Below, one piece after another: positions 1 through 6,327 of a DNA stretch of 7,981 nucleotides. The DNA is from Armatimonadota bacterium. GTDB lineage: Bacteria; Armatimonadota; Armatimonadia; Armatimonadales; Armatimonadaceae. The position numbers and the translations under genes are program-made. Each line of letters starts with the position of its first letter. Position 1 is the first letter of the stretch. The notes under the pieces are model-generated. The model saw nothing but the letters and a program-made list of their open reading frames with translations. It had not been told where the DNA came from and made no database searches. The stretch covers positions 1 to 7,981 of the forward strand of contig JACMIU010000723.1 of the NCBI GenBank assembly GCA_014380985.1, read 5' to 3'.

Positions 1-66
1 GCGCACCCCGGCTTGGTGATTCTGCCGACGCATTGCCCGGAGACGCTCAACCGATGCCAATTATAA
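1..66 (+). CDS. C-terminal end of an upstream gene, possibly an MBL-fold metallo-hydrolase (partial)
   Basis: Frame 1 is open from the window edge to the TAA at 64-66 and encodes the last 21 residues of a protein (AHPGLVILPTHCPETLNRCQ plus L). It overlaps the start of the following ligase gene by 13 nt, as expected for co-translated genes. The HPxLVxLPTHCPE pattern resembles the C-terminal end of metallo-beta-lactamase-fold hydrolases. I also recall such hydrolases being encoded beside this type of ligase and a FabH-like enzyme. With only 21 residues the family assignment is a guess; that a gene ends here is more secure, because the overlap and strand fit the operon. Confidence 0.5.
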   Translation, partial: AHPGLVILPTHCPETLNRCQL

Positions 67-1445
67 GCCCGCTCATTCCGTACCACTTTTTCCGCGCCGC
101 GTGGGCGTTCCGGTATCTGCGCGGCGATGGTTTGCGCCGGTATCAGGACGCCCGCGCCCGCCGCATTATCGCGTTTGCAAGAGCGCGTAGTCCGTTCTAC
201 CGCGAACACTGGCACGGGCTTGACGAGCGCGATTGGCGCGATTTTCCCACGATAGACAAAGCCGCGATGATGGCGAACTTCGACACATTCAACACGCAGA
301 GCATTACGCAGGACGAGGCGTTCGCTGTCGCCCTTCGCGCCGAACGCGAACGCGATTTCGCGCCGACTATCAGTAAAGGGGGCGGCAATATCACGGTCGG
401 ACTTTCGAGCGGGACTTCGGGACACCGGGGCGCGTTTTTGGTGTCGCCGCCCGAAACCGCCGCGTGGGCGGGGACGGTGCTACAGCGCGTTTTGCACACC
501 CTGCCGCGCCGGGGCTACCGCGTCGCGTTTTTCCTGCGCTCCAACTCCAACCTGTACGAGCGGGTCGGCGGGCGCGTCCGGTTCCGCTACTTTGACCTGA
601 TGACGCAGATCACCGAACAGATTGCCGCGCTGAACGACTACGCGCCGAACCTGATAGTCGCGCCGCCGTCGCTCCTGACCGCCTTAGCGGACGCGGCAAG
701 TCGCGGTAACCTGCGGGCGCGCCCCGAAAAAATCGTGTCGGTTGCCGAAACGCTCGAAGCGCACGACAAAACCGTTCTCGAAACGGCGTTCGGCGTCGCG
801 GTCGGGCAGATCTACCAATGCACCGAGGGCTTTTTGGCGGCGACCTGCCCGCACGGTCGTTTGCACGTCAACGAAGATTTAGTCGCGCTACAGTACGAAC
901 CGCTTCCCGGTTCGGCTACCATGCCGCCGTCGGCAAAACAAGTTTCGCCTGTTGTCACCGACCTATGGCGACGCACCCAACCCATCATCCGCTACCGTCT
1001 CGGTGATATTCTAACGCTGGCTAACGCGCCCTGCCCGTGCGAGAGCGACTTTCAGGTCATCGAATCGGTCGGCGGGCGGTGCGACGATTTATGCTATTTC
1101 CCTGATGTCGCCACCGGCGAACCGCGCCGCTTCTATCCCGATACCGTGCGCCGCATGGTGCTACTCGCCGACTCGGCGAAACAAGTTTCGCCGGTTATCG
1201 CCGACTACGCCGCGATTCAAACCGCGCCGGGCAATTTGTCGGTGCATCTCGCCGTCACGGGTAACGCCGATTTTGCCGCCGTCGAAACCGCTGTTCGCGT
1301 TAGTATCGCGCAGGTGTTGGCGCAGTATCATTGCCGCGCCGAACGTATCGAAGTTATCGAAGGGTTGCCGCCGACCGCACCCGGCGCGAAACGTCGCCGC
1401 ATTATCAATCGGGGCGAACGTCCCCCGGAAGAACGCGCAATATAA
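54..1445 (+). CDS. Adenylate-forming enzyme, phenylacetate-CoA ligase / F390 synthetase-like
   Basis: A 463-residue member of the PaaK/F390-synthetase branch of adenylate-forming enzymes, which activate a carboxylate as an acyl-AMP and often pass it to CoA or another thiol. Visible signatures, numbered from the ATG at 54, are the P-loop SSGTSG (118-123), YQCTEGF (254-260), TDLWRRTQPIIRYRLGD (302-318) and a C-terminal GAKRRRI (444-450) whose lysine would be the usual catalytic one. ATG 54 is preferred over TTG 33 because GGAG (39-42) lies 11 nt upstream and the family normally starts close to this point. It overlaps the upstream gene, and a FabH-like gene follows 59 nt downstream, suggesting that it loads an acyl substrate for that enzyme. 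The substrate is unknown. Odd feature: the peptide SAKQVSPV occurs twice (293-300 and 374-381), encoded by a palindromic DNA repeat. The core motifs are intact, so activity is plausible. Confidence 0.85.
   Translation: MPIISPLIPYHFFRAAWAFRYLRGDGLRRYQDARARRIIAFARARSPFYREHWHGLDERDWRDFPTIDKAAMMANFDTFNTQSITQDEAFAVALRAERERDFAPTISKGGGNITVGLSSGTSGHRGAFLVSPPETAAWAGTVLQRVLHTLPRRGYRVAFFLRSNSNLYERVGGRVRFRYFDLMTQITEQIAALNDYAPNLIVAPPSLLTALADAASRGNLRARPEKIVSVAETLEAHDKTVLETAFGVAVGQIYQCTEGFLAATCPHGRLHVNEDLVALQYEPLPGSATMPPSAKQVSPVVTDLWRRTQPIIRYRLGDILTLANAPCPCESDFQVIESVGGRCDDLCYFPDVATGEPRRFYPDTVRRMVLLADSAKQVSPVIADYAAIQTAPGNLSVHLAVTGNADFAAVETAVRVSIAQVLAQYHCRAERIEVIEGLPPTAPGAKRRRIINRGERPPEERAI
930..962 (+). repeat. 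Palindrome-bearing 33-nt repeat, copy 1, inside the ligase gene
   Basis: This 33-nt unit matches 1173-1205 at 29 of 33 positions. Its core at 932-949 is an 18-nt inverted repeat, GGCAAAAC-AA-GTTTCGCC, with one mismatched pair (935/946). It is read in the same frame as copy 2 and encodes SAKQVSPVVTD. It lies just before the conserved TDLWRRTQPIIRYRLGD segment, where relatives (from memory) have a short loop. It looks like a small palindromic element tolerated within a coding region, and is the more decayed of the two copies. Confidence 0.7.
1173..1205 (+). repeat. Palindrome-bearing 33-nt repeat, copy 2, inside the ligase gene
   Basis: This copy contains the perfect palindrome GGCGAAAC-AA-GTTTCGCC (1175-1192), extended by one further C-G pair (1174/1193). 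It encodes SAKQVSPVIAD and starts exactly 243 nt (81 codons) after copy 1, so both are translated in the same phase. The site lies in the C-terminal part of the ligase, between VRRMVLLAD and YAAIQTAPG, which I would expect to be nearly contiguous in relatives. Confidence 0.75.
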
Positions 1446-1492
1446 GCCGTTCGCCCTATGCGCGGCGCGGCGAAACCGGGGATAATGAAGGC

Positions 1493-1499
1493 AGGAGGG
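1493..1499 (+). promoter_or_regulatory. Strong Shine-Dalgarno for the FabH-like gene
   Basis: AGGAGGG ends 5 nt before the ATG at 1505. It fixes the start of the condensing enzyme, although its reading frame is open further upstream to 1331 and overlaps the ligase gene. It is the best ribosome binding site in the window; most other starts here have weak or no such motif. Confidence 0.8.
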
Positions 1500-1504
1500 A
1501 CGCT

Positions 1505-2509
1505 ATGCAGAAAGCCGTATCATTGCCGGTAAAAATCGTGGGATTGGGGTCGTACCTGCCGGAGCGAATCGTGGACAACGCCGAACTCGAAACCGCGCTC
1601 GGCATCGCACCCGGCTGGATTTACGACCGCACCGGTATCCGCGAACGCCGGTACAACAGCGGCGAAACCGCTGTGTTTCAAGCCGCACAAGCGGTGCGAA
1701 TGGCACTCGCGCACGCCGGTTTGACCGTGGCGGACGTCGACTGCTTAGTCGGGGCGTCATCAGGGGGACAGCAATTGATTCCGTGCAACGCCGCGCTTCT
1801 CCAGAGCGAACTCGGCGCGGCGGACGGCGGTTCGTTCTGCTTCGACATCAACGCGACGTGCCTGTCGTTCCCGGTCGCACTGGCGACGGTTGCGCCGCTA
1901 ATCGCGTCGGGCGCGTACCGGTGCGCGGTAATTTTCTCCACCGAAATCGCGTCACGGTCGCTGAACCCGGCGCAAAAGGAAAGCGCGGTGCTGTTCGGCG
2001 ACGGAGCCGCCGCCGCCGTGGTGGTACGAACGCCGAACGGCGAGGCGTCCGCGATTCACCTGTCGCGTTTCACGACGCACGGTTCCGGCGCGAAGCACAC
2101 GCACTTTTTAGGCGCGGGGTCGCTCCATCATCCGAACGATCCCGACACCACGCCCGCCATGAACCAGTTCGACATGAACGGGGTCGCGGTGTTTTTGCAG
2201 GCGGCACGAACGATGCCACCGTTTATGAACGCTTTTCTCGCCGACTTGGGCGCGAAACCGGGCGACTTCGCGCACGTCGTGCCGCATCAGGCGAGCGGTC
2301 ACGGACTCGATCTGCTTCACAACCGGCTTGACTTTTGCCCGGCGCAGGTGGTGCGAAACATCGAACGGCGGGGAAACGTCATCGCGGCGTCGCTCCCGAT
2401 GGCGTGGAGCGAGGCGGTTCACGCCCGCCGCATCCGGCGCGGCGATTCGGTTTTGCTCGTGGGAACCGGCGCAGGGCTGACGCTCGGCGCGGTCGCTTTA
2501 ACGTATTGA
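1505..2509 (+). CDS. 3-oxoacyl-ACP synthase III-like condensing enzyme (FabH/thiolase superfamily)
   Basis: A 334-residue thiolase-fold enzyme that would catalyse decarboxylative Claisen condensation of an acyl-thioester with malonyl-ACP, or a related reaction. The catalytic triad is visible: Cys119 in FDINATCLSF, His261 in VPHQAS and Asn291 in IERRGNVIAAS. Other FabH hallmarks are WIYDRTGIRERR near 38-49, the GDGAAA turn at 165-170 and the C-terminal LLVGTGAGLTLGA. The length is typical. The loop at about 190-225 is rich in His, Asp and Pro and differs from housekeeping FabH, so I do not assign the symbol fabH. Position after an acyl-activating ligase, with no fab genes nearby, suggests a specialised pathway rather than primary fatty-acid initiation. 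The start is set by the strong AGGAGGG just upstream. A long inverted repeat begins one base after the TGA. Confidence 0.9.
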   Translation: MQKAVSLPVKIVGLGSYLPERIVDNAELETALGIAPGWIYDRTGIRERRYNSGETAVFQAAQAVRMALAHAGLTVADVDCLVGASSGGQQLIPCNAALLQSELGAADGGSFCFDINATCLSFPVALATVAPLIASGAYRCAVIFSTEIASRSLNPAQKESAVLFGDGAAAAVVVRTPNGEASAIHLSRFTTHGSGAKHTHFLGAGSLHHPNDPDTTPAMNQFDMNGVAVFLQAARTMPPFMNAFLADLGAKPGDFAHVVPHQASGHGLDLLHNRLDFCPAQVVRNIERRGNVIAASLPMAWSEAVHARRIRRGDSVLLVGTGAGLTLGAVALTY

Positions 2510-2510
2510 A

Positions 2511-2649
2511 GATGGAACCGCCAAGACGCCAAGGACGCCGAGATAGGGAAAAATGAAAAGAGGCGAACAGAAATGCCGTCCGCGAACGCAGCACATTTCC
2601 TTCTCTCCTTCTCTTATCTTGGCGTCCTTGGCGTCTTGGCGGTTCCATC
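2511..2649. repeat. Long inverted repeat with 35-nt arms, intergenic, MITE/REP-like
   Basis: The left arm (2511-2545) and right arm (2615-2649) are reverse complements at 34 of 35 positions; the single difference (2540/2620) would be a G-U pair in RNA. The arms contain a short tandem motif, GCCAAG at roughly 8-9 nt spacing. The 69-nt interior starts purine-rich (2546-2563) and ends pyrimidine-rich (about 2595-2614), so a degraded stem may extend inward. No U-tract follows either end, so it is not a standard terminator, although such a structure could stop or stabilise transcripts. No protein-coding content is evident inside. Non-autonomous mobile element, REP-type repeat and mRNA-stabilising hairpin are all possible. 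Confidence 0.85.
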
Positions 2650-2671
2650 ATCTTAAAGGTACACTACTACC

Positions 2672-3376
2672 ATGTTCACCGTCGGTTCCCCCGGCGCGAT
2701 AATCGCGCAAGCCTTGCTCGTCGCCCTCCTTCTCGGCGCGATTTTGCTGGTCGTGCGCGTTTTGCGGGGGCGCGGCGGGAGCCGCACCGCGCCGCTTGCC
2801 GCGCTGACGCCGGAGCAGGTCGCCGATCTAACCGATGCCCTGCCGCAACTGGAGACGCAACAGCGCGTGTCTGCGCCGGTGGTGCGCGTGCTACCATCCG
2901 CCGGGGAAACCGCGTTGCCGCTCGTCGAACTGCGCCTTGGCAGACGCCCGCTGATTTTCACCCCGATTGACCTTCAGAAGCCGAACGCCGCCGCCCGCTA
3001 CGAAACCGCCGCCGCGAAAGACGCCCCGCCGTCCGACGTTGCCCTGTTCGCGCTGTGCGCTTTGGAGGAAGGCGGCGCGAACACGATGCGCGAACAAATC
3101 AAAGACTTCGACAAGGTGAAGGACGCCGCCGGTGTGGTGCGCCTTTTGCCCGCGCAGACGCAAGCCGGGGACTACATCGTGATTGCTCGCGTGTTGTCGC
3201 ACCGGCGCGACGACGTTTCGGAAGGGATGCCGGTGATTGTGTACCGCGCTGAAACGATCAAAAACGCCGATACGCAACTGATTATCGAACTCGCCGTGCC
3301 GGACGACGGGCAGACGCCGTTTGCTGATGGCGCGATGGTTCACGGAACCGCCCGTATGTACGGCTATCTGCCGTAG
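2672..3376 (+). CDS. Membrane-anchored protein of unknown function
   Basis: A 234-residue protein that I do not recognise. Residues 9-31 form one hydrophobic helix (AIIAQALLVALLLGAILLVV), followed at once by an arginine-rich stretch (RVLRGRGGSR, 29-38). By the positive-inside rule the remaining 200 residues would lie in the cytoplasm, with the N terminus outside. A proline/alanine linker leads to a soluble alpha/beta region (about 75-234) containing a strongly charged helix near 139-152 (NTMREQIKDFDKVKDA). There are no cysteine pairs, lipobox or recognisable catalytic motif. The start is the first ATG after the inverted repeat, with only a weak AAAGG 12 nt upstream. It heads a close-packed run with the next two genes (12-nt gap downstream). 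Confidence 0.75.
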   Translation: MFTVGSPGAIIAQALLVALLLGAILLVVRVLRGRGGSRTAPLAALTPEQVADLTDALPQLETQQRVSAPVVRVLPSAGETALPLVELRLGRRPLIFTPIDLQKPNAAARYETAAAKDAPPSDVALFALCALEEGGANTMREQIKDFDKVKDAAGVVRLLPAQTQAGDYIVIARVLSHRRDDVSEGMPVIVYRAETIKNADTQLIIELAVPDDGQTPFADGAMVHGTARMYGYLP

Positions 3377-3388
3377 GAAACAACGATT

Positions 3389-3910
3389 ATGCCGCAACAT
3401 TTCCCGAATCCGTTCCCCGTACCGCACCCGGCGACCGCCCTGTACGAGTCGCTGACCACGTACCGCACCGGTGACGCACCGCTTTTACCGAAAGCCGTCT
3501 ACAACGCCGAACTGACCGCCGCGATTACCGACCTGCATACTACCGAAAGCATTCCGTCAAACGTTGCCGCGCTTTTGCACCTGCTGAACGACGACCTTGA
3601 CGCCGCGCACGTGCTGTGCCAAGCGGATGAATCCGACCCCACGGCGAACTACATTCACCAGATTGTACATCGGCGCGAAGGCGACTTTGGCAACACGCGC
3701 TACTGGATTGCGAAAACAGGAGCACACCCGTTCTACGCGCACCTTGCGACACTCACACAAACGGTGGGTGCAAGCGCGTGGAACCCCGGCGACATGGTGA
3801 CGTGGGCGACGCGGGGGGAAGGGTTCGCGGCGCGATTGTCGGATGCGGAAACGCAGGGGTTACTCGGCTGGTGCGTCGTCAACGACGATGACGCGGCGCG
3901 GGTTTACTAA
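3389..3910 (+). CDS. Conserved protein of unknown function (NDDLDAAH / HRREGDF family)
   Basis: A 173-residue soluble protein with no signal peptide or membrane helix. The middle section (about 61-115) carries the patterns ALLHLLNDDLDAAHVLCQ, a spaced HQIVHRREGDFGNTRYWI and KTGAHPF. I recall these from a widely spread uncharacterised bacterial and fungal family whose members read roughly 'LWNDDLDxSHxxSQ...HGIMHRREGDFxNAKYWFRRVGxHP'. The conserved His, Arg, Glu, Asp and Trp residues look like a ligand- or metal-binding core, but no function is known to me. AGGA (3375-3378) lies 10 nt before the ATG and overlaps the previous stop codon. Its own TAA (3908-3910) abuts the XisI gene, suggesting one transcript for all three. 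Confidence 0.85.
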   Translation: MPQHFPNPFPVPHPATALYESLTTYRTGDAPLLPKAVYNAELTAAITDLHTTESIPSNVAALLHLLNDDLDAAHVLCQADESDPTANYIHQIVHRREGDFGNTRYWIAKTGAHPFYAHLATLTQTVGASAWNPGDMVTWATRGEGFAARLSDAETQGLLGWCVVNDDDAARVY

Positions 3911-3920
3911 TGTGTACAAA

Positions 3921-3924
3921 AGGA
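3921..3924 (+). promoter_or_regulatory. Shine-Dalgarno favouring a GTG start for the XisI-family gene
   Basis: AGGA is followed after 9 nt by GTG 3934. The alternative ATG 3910 overlaps the preceding stop codon (TAATG) but has no purine-rich site upstream. Starting at 3934 gives a 111-residue protein beginning MKTVDELREAI, which matches the usual XisI beginning and length better. Confidence 0.55.
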
Positions 3925-3933
3925 AAAGATTTT

Positions 3934-4269
3934 GTGAAAACTGTGGATGAGTTGCGTGAAGCGATACGTGTCGTGTTTGCCGAATGGGAAAAACTGCCGC
4001 GCTTACCGAGCCACTGGAACGTCGTCGGGGTGTCGGATACGGCGCACGACCGCTACACGCTGAACCACATCAATTACAAAAACGACCGATATGACTCGTC
4101 GCTCCTCGCCCATCTGGAAATCCGTGACGGCAAAATCTGGATTCTGACCGACAACACCGAAGAAGGCGTCGCTACCGATCTGGTGCGCGAAGGCGTTCCG
4201 AAAAGCCTGATAGTTCTCGGCTTCTATATCCCGGCAACGCGGGAAGCGGGCGAGTTCGCCGTCGCATAA
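3934..4269 (+). CDS. XisI-family protein (fdxN element excision controlling factor homologue), without XisH
   Basis: A 111-residue protein with the features of XisI: an N-terminal helix (VDELREAIRVVFAEW), an HDRYTL strand near 38-43, then HLEIRDGKIWILTDNTEEGVA (60-80), the signature DLVREGVPKSLIVLGF (82-97) and the terminal EFAVA. In Anabaena XisI acts with XisH to control excision of the fdxN element by the recombinase XisF; elsewhere in the family the role is unclear. No XisH or recombinase gene lies in this window, and the two upstream genes do not resemble XisH. An ATG at 3910 in the same frame would add eight residues and couple translation to the preceding stop, but GTG 3934 has the better ribosome binding site. 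It ends the plus-strand set, convergent with the next gene. Confidence 0.85.
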   Translation: MKTVDELREAIRVVFAEWEKLPRLPSHWNVVGVSDTAHDRYTLNHINYKNDRYDSSLLAHLEIRDGKIWILTDNTEEGVATDLVREGVPKSLIVLGFYIPATREAGEFAVA

Positions 4270-4348
4270 CGTCGGGAGTTCTGCCCTCTTATTGGACGGT
4301 TTGCACCGGGGCTTGACTGTCAATAATCAGCGTCAAGTGACGGAACCA

Positions 4349-5335
4349 TCAGAAAAAGCCGTCTACCGCAGTAGGCGTGGTGAACGGACTATTCTTGTGC
4401 GCGTGTATCACAGAGTATGCGTAATCGCTCAATCGCCTACCATCATCTGCTATTCCATGCATATGCGTTGTATACGTCAATAGAGTCAGTATTTTCCCTT
4501 CCTCGTCTCGGATAGGATCCGTATATTGAACGTCAAGGAGGGTATCTGCCATTGCCTGTGTGCCTTGTGTGGAAAGAATCTGTCCGATGCGCTGTCGCTT
4601 GTGTCCCGAAATCGTTTTATCAAACAAAATGGATCGCCATGCACGTTTGGCAAACGCTGGCGGCAGTACAGATAATTCGTATGCCTTGATACTTATTGCC
4701 TCATGGTTTTGCTCGCTCTTCGAGGCTTCGCGCCCCAAGTCACGATAGAGTTTACTGACGCGGTTTTTCATCGCGGTTTTGTCCAGCGGTATCACTGAGA
4801 ACGCAACATCCACCGTCTCTTCGGCAGTGTTTTCAAACGCTGACTCCAAAGGTGTTTGAATCGCCCGTACAACGAAACTGTATTTGACTTTAGCACGAAG
4901 TCGCAAATAATAGTCGCCTACCGGCAGTTCGGTAACTGTAGAAGGAAGCGTGACGACAAATGGTGCTTCGGAGGGCAGGTCTAAATCGCTATAACGCTTG
5001 TAGCGCAAAAACACGGTTGCTCGCAAATCGGGATTCCACGCTTTGACGACTTCGTTGCTCTGAACAATCTCAAATGTGCACCATCGGAACATATGGGGGT
5101 CGGAAATAGTAGTTGGCTTGTTATTTGCCGGGTCGAGTAGAAAGCCAAGCGACACCTTCACCGGTTCCCCAGACTGTACTTTCTGACGATCAAGCGACAC
5201 GGTAATGCGAAAAGGGGCGGGAGCGAGATTCTTCTCTTGTGCGTAAACGGAAGGAATAATTGCGCCCAGCCAGAGCGCGAAGGCAAGCATCAGCCAGCAA
5301 AATTTTTCGGTGATCACGGACGACTTATTGGTCAT
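4349..5335 (-). CDS. Secreted protein of unknown function, low GC
   Basis: A 328-residue protein with a clear Sec signal peptide: MTNKSSVITEK, a hydrophobic core at 12-28, then SVYA with cleavage expected before Gln33. ATG 5335 is chosen because it gives the compact signal peptide; an in-frame ATG at 5356 would add seven residues, and neither has a good ribosome site. The mature N-terminal half (about 40-200) alternates strands and contains ITVSLDRQKVQSGEPVKVSL and LPVGDYYLRLRAKV, as in secreted Ig-like or BsuPI-like beta-sandwiches. The C-terminal third is helical and mildly reminiscent of HEAT-type helices. I do not recognise the family. By eye its GC is well below the flanks (about 37% in the line from 4441, against roughly 60% in sucD), suggesting transfer. 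It follows sucD on the same strand but is cut off from it by a terminator. Confidence 0.8.
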   Translation of the reverse strand: MTNKSSVITEKFCWLMLAFALWLGAIIPSVYAQEKNLAPAPFRITVSLDRQKVQSGEPVKVSLGFLLDPANNKPTTISDPHMFRWCTFEIVQSNEVVKAWNPDLRATVFLRYKRYSDLDLPSEAPFVVTLPSTVTELPVGDYYLRLRAKVKYSFVVRAIQTPLESAFENTAEETVDVAFSVIPLDKTAMKNRVSKLYRDLGREASKSEQNHEAISIKAYELSVLPPAFAKRAWRSILFDKTISGHKRQRIGQILSTQGTQAMADTLLDVQYTDPIRDEEGKILTLLTYTTHMHGIADDGRRLSDYAYSVIHAHKNSPFTTPTAVDGFF

Positions 5336-5382
5336 ATCGGGTGTCCATAGCGACATCGAATCGCTATCACTGACGGTTTGCT

Positions 5383-5415
5383 AAAAGCAAAAGGCGTCAC
5401 CTACACGGTGACGCC
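5383..5415 (-). terminator. Rho-independent terminator downstream of sucD
   Basis: Read on the minus strand, a perfect 9-bp stem GGCGTCACC / GGTGACGCC (5407-5415 with 5393-5401) encloses a 5-nt loop and is followed by TTTTGCTTTT (5392 to 5383). It lies 13 nt after the sucD stop. A second small stem (TTTGCT-TTT-AGCAAA) overlaps the T-rich tail. This should end the sucC-to-sucD transcript, so the gene at 4349-5335 probably has its own promoter. Confidence 0.85.
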
Positions 5416-5428
5416 CATTTGTTTGGGA

Positions 5429-6313
5429 CTACGCGCCGGACTTCGCCAGTGCGGCGCGAACCAAGCCGGGTACGTCGAACGACGAATCGGCGACTGCGAT
5501 ACCTGCCGCAATGAAGGCGTCTACCTTGCCCTGCGCCGAACCCGATGTGCCGGACACAATCGCGCCCGCGTGTCCCATGCGTTTGCCGGGAGGGGCGGAC
5601 CGCCCGCCGATAAAGCCGATCACCGGGGTACGCATCGTTTTCACGTACTCGGCGGCAATCTCCTCGTCGGAGCCGCCGATTTCGCCGACCATAACAATCG
5701 CCTTGGTTTCCGGGTCGTTCTCGAAAAGCGGCAGAATATCCACAAACGTGGAGCCTAAAATCGGGTCGCCGCCGATTCCGACCGCCGTGGTTTGCCCGAT
5801 TCCCGCACGGGTTAAAGCGTCCACGATTTCGTAGCACAACGTGCCGGAGCGCGAGACGACGCCGACCGGTCCCGGTGCGAAACTTGACGCCGGAATGATG
5901 CCGATTTTGCCCTTACCGACCGACAAAATACCGGGGCAGTTGGGTCCGACAAGGCGGCAGTTCGGCTTCGTGGCGACATAGCGCGTCGCCATGATCATTT
6001 CCTGCACAGGGATAAACTCGGTAATACAAACAATCAGACCGACGCCCGCCGCCGCGCCCTCGATAATCGCGTCCGCCGCGAACCGTGGGGGAACCACGAT
6101 AAAGTGCGCGTTCGCTTGCGTTTTGGCGACCGCTTCGGCAACCGTGTCAAACACGGGAACGCCGTGTTCGGTGGTCTGCCCGCCTTTACCGGGGACTACG
6201 CCCGCCACGACTTTCGTGCCGTACTCGATCATTTGCCCCGTGTGGAACGAGCCTTCGCGCCCGGTGATACCGGACACAACAACTCGCGTGTTTTCATCAA
6301 GAAGTATGCTCAT
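5429..6313 (-). CDS. sucD: Succinyl-CoA synthetase (succinate-CoA ligase) alpha subunit
   Basis: A 294-residue alpha subunit of the TCA-cycle enzyme that interconverts succinyl-CoA and succinate with substrate-level phosphorylation of ADP or GDP. The N-terminal CoA-binding Rossmann domain spans about 1-125. GPNCPGI (123-129), SGTLCYE (156-162) and GIGGDPILG (179-187) follow, with the phosphorylated histidine in GHAGAIVSG at His248 (E. coli His246). The length is typical and no key residue is missing. The beta-subunit gene is on the same strand but its end is about 1.5 kb upstream, separated by three unrelated genes. The ATG is preceded by CAAAAAAAC with no Shine-Dalgarno, and a 15-bp hairpin ends 14 nt before it. 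A good terminator follows. Confidence in the identity is very high. Confidence 0.98.
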   Translation of the reverse strand: MSILLDENTRVVVSGITGREGSFHTGQMIEYGTKVVAGVVPGKGGQTTEHGVPVFDTVAEAVAKTQANAHFIVVPPRFAADAIIEGAAAGVGLIVCITEFIPVQEMIMATRYVATKPNCRLVGPNCPGILSVGKGKIGIIPASSFAPGPVGVVSRSGTLCYEIVDALTRAGIGQTTAVGIGGDPILGSTFVDILPLFENDPETKAIVMVGEIGGSDEEIAAEYVKTMRTPVIGFIGGRSAPPGKRMGHAGAIVSGTSGSAQGKVDAFIAAGIAVADSSFDVPGLVRAALAKSGA

Positions 6314-6327
6314 GTTTTTTTGACGAA

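Noticed and set aside
930..1205. Two similar direct repeats could be a minimal CRISPR array.
   Set aside because: There are only two copies, 210 nt apart, inside a continuous conserved coding sequence and in phase with it; no cas genes are present.
2511..2649. The inverted repeat could be an ordinary bidirectional terminator.
   Set aside because: The 69-nt interior is far too large for a terminator loop, the arms are longer than needed, and neither side has a T-tract.
2891..3427. A 178-codon minus-strand open frame opposite the membrane-anchored protein gene.
   Set aside because: It is an antisense shadow in GC-rich DNA. Its translation is Arg/His/Gly-rich without recognisable motifs, and the plus-strand genes there have better starts and plausible proteins.
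3389..4269. An fdxN-like excisable DNA element suggested by the XisI homologue.
   Set aside because: There is no site-specific recombinase, no XisH and no pair of directly repeated attachment sites in the window.
4270..4348. A possible shared terminator between the convergent XisI-like gene and the secreted unknown, e.g. CTTGAC...GTCAAG at about 4312-4336.
   Set aside because: The stem is only 6 bp with a 14-nt loop and has no T-tract in either direction, so it is too weak to call.
4292..4483. A 63-codon plus-strand frame running into the 3' end of the secreted unknown.
   Set aside because: It has no ribosome site or recognisable motif and overlaps a longer minus-strand gene that has a signal peptide.
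5397..5837. A 146-codon minus-strand frame overlapping sucD in another phase.
   Set aside because: sucD is certain in this region; the alternative translation is arginine-rich and low in hydrophobic residues, typical of an off-frame reading.
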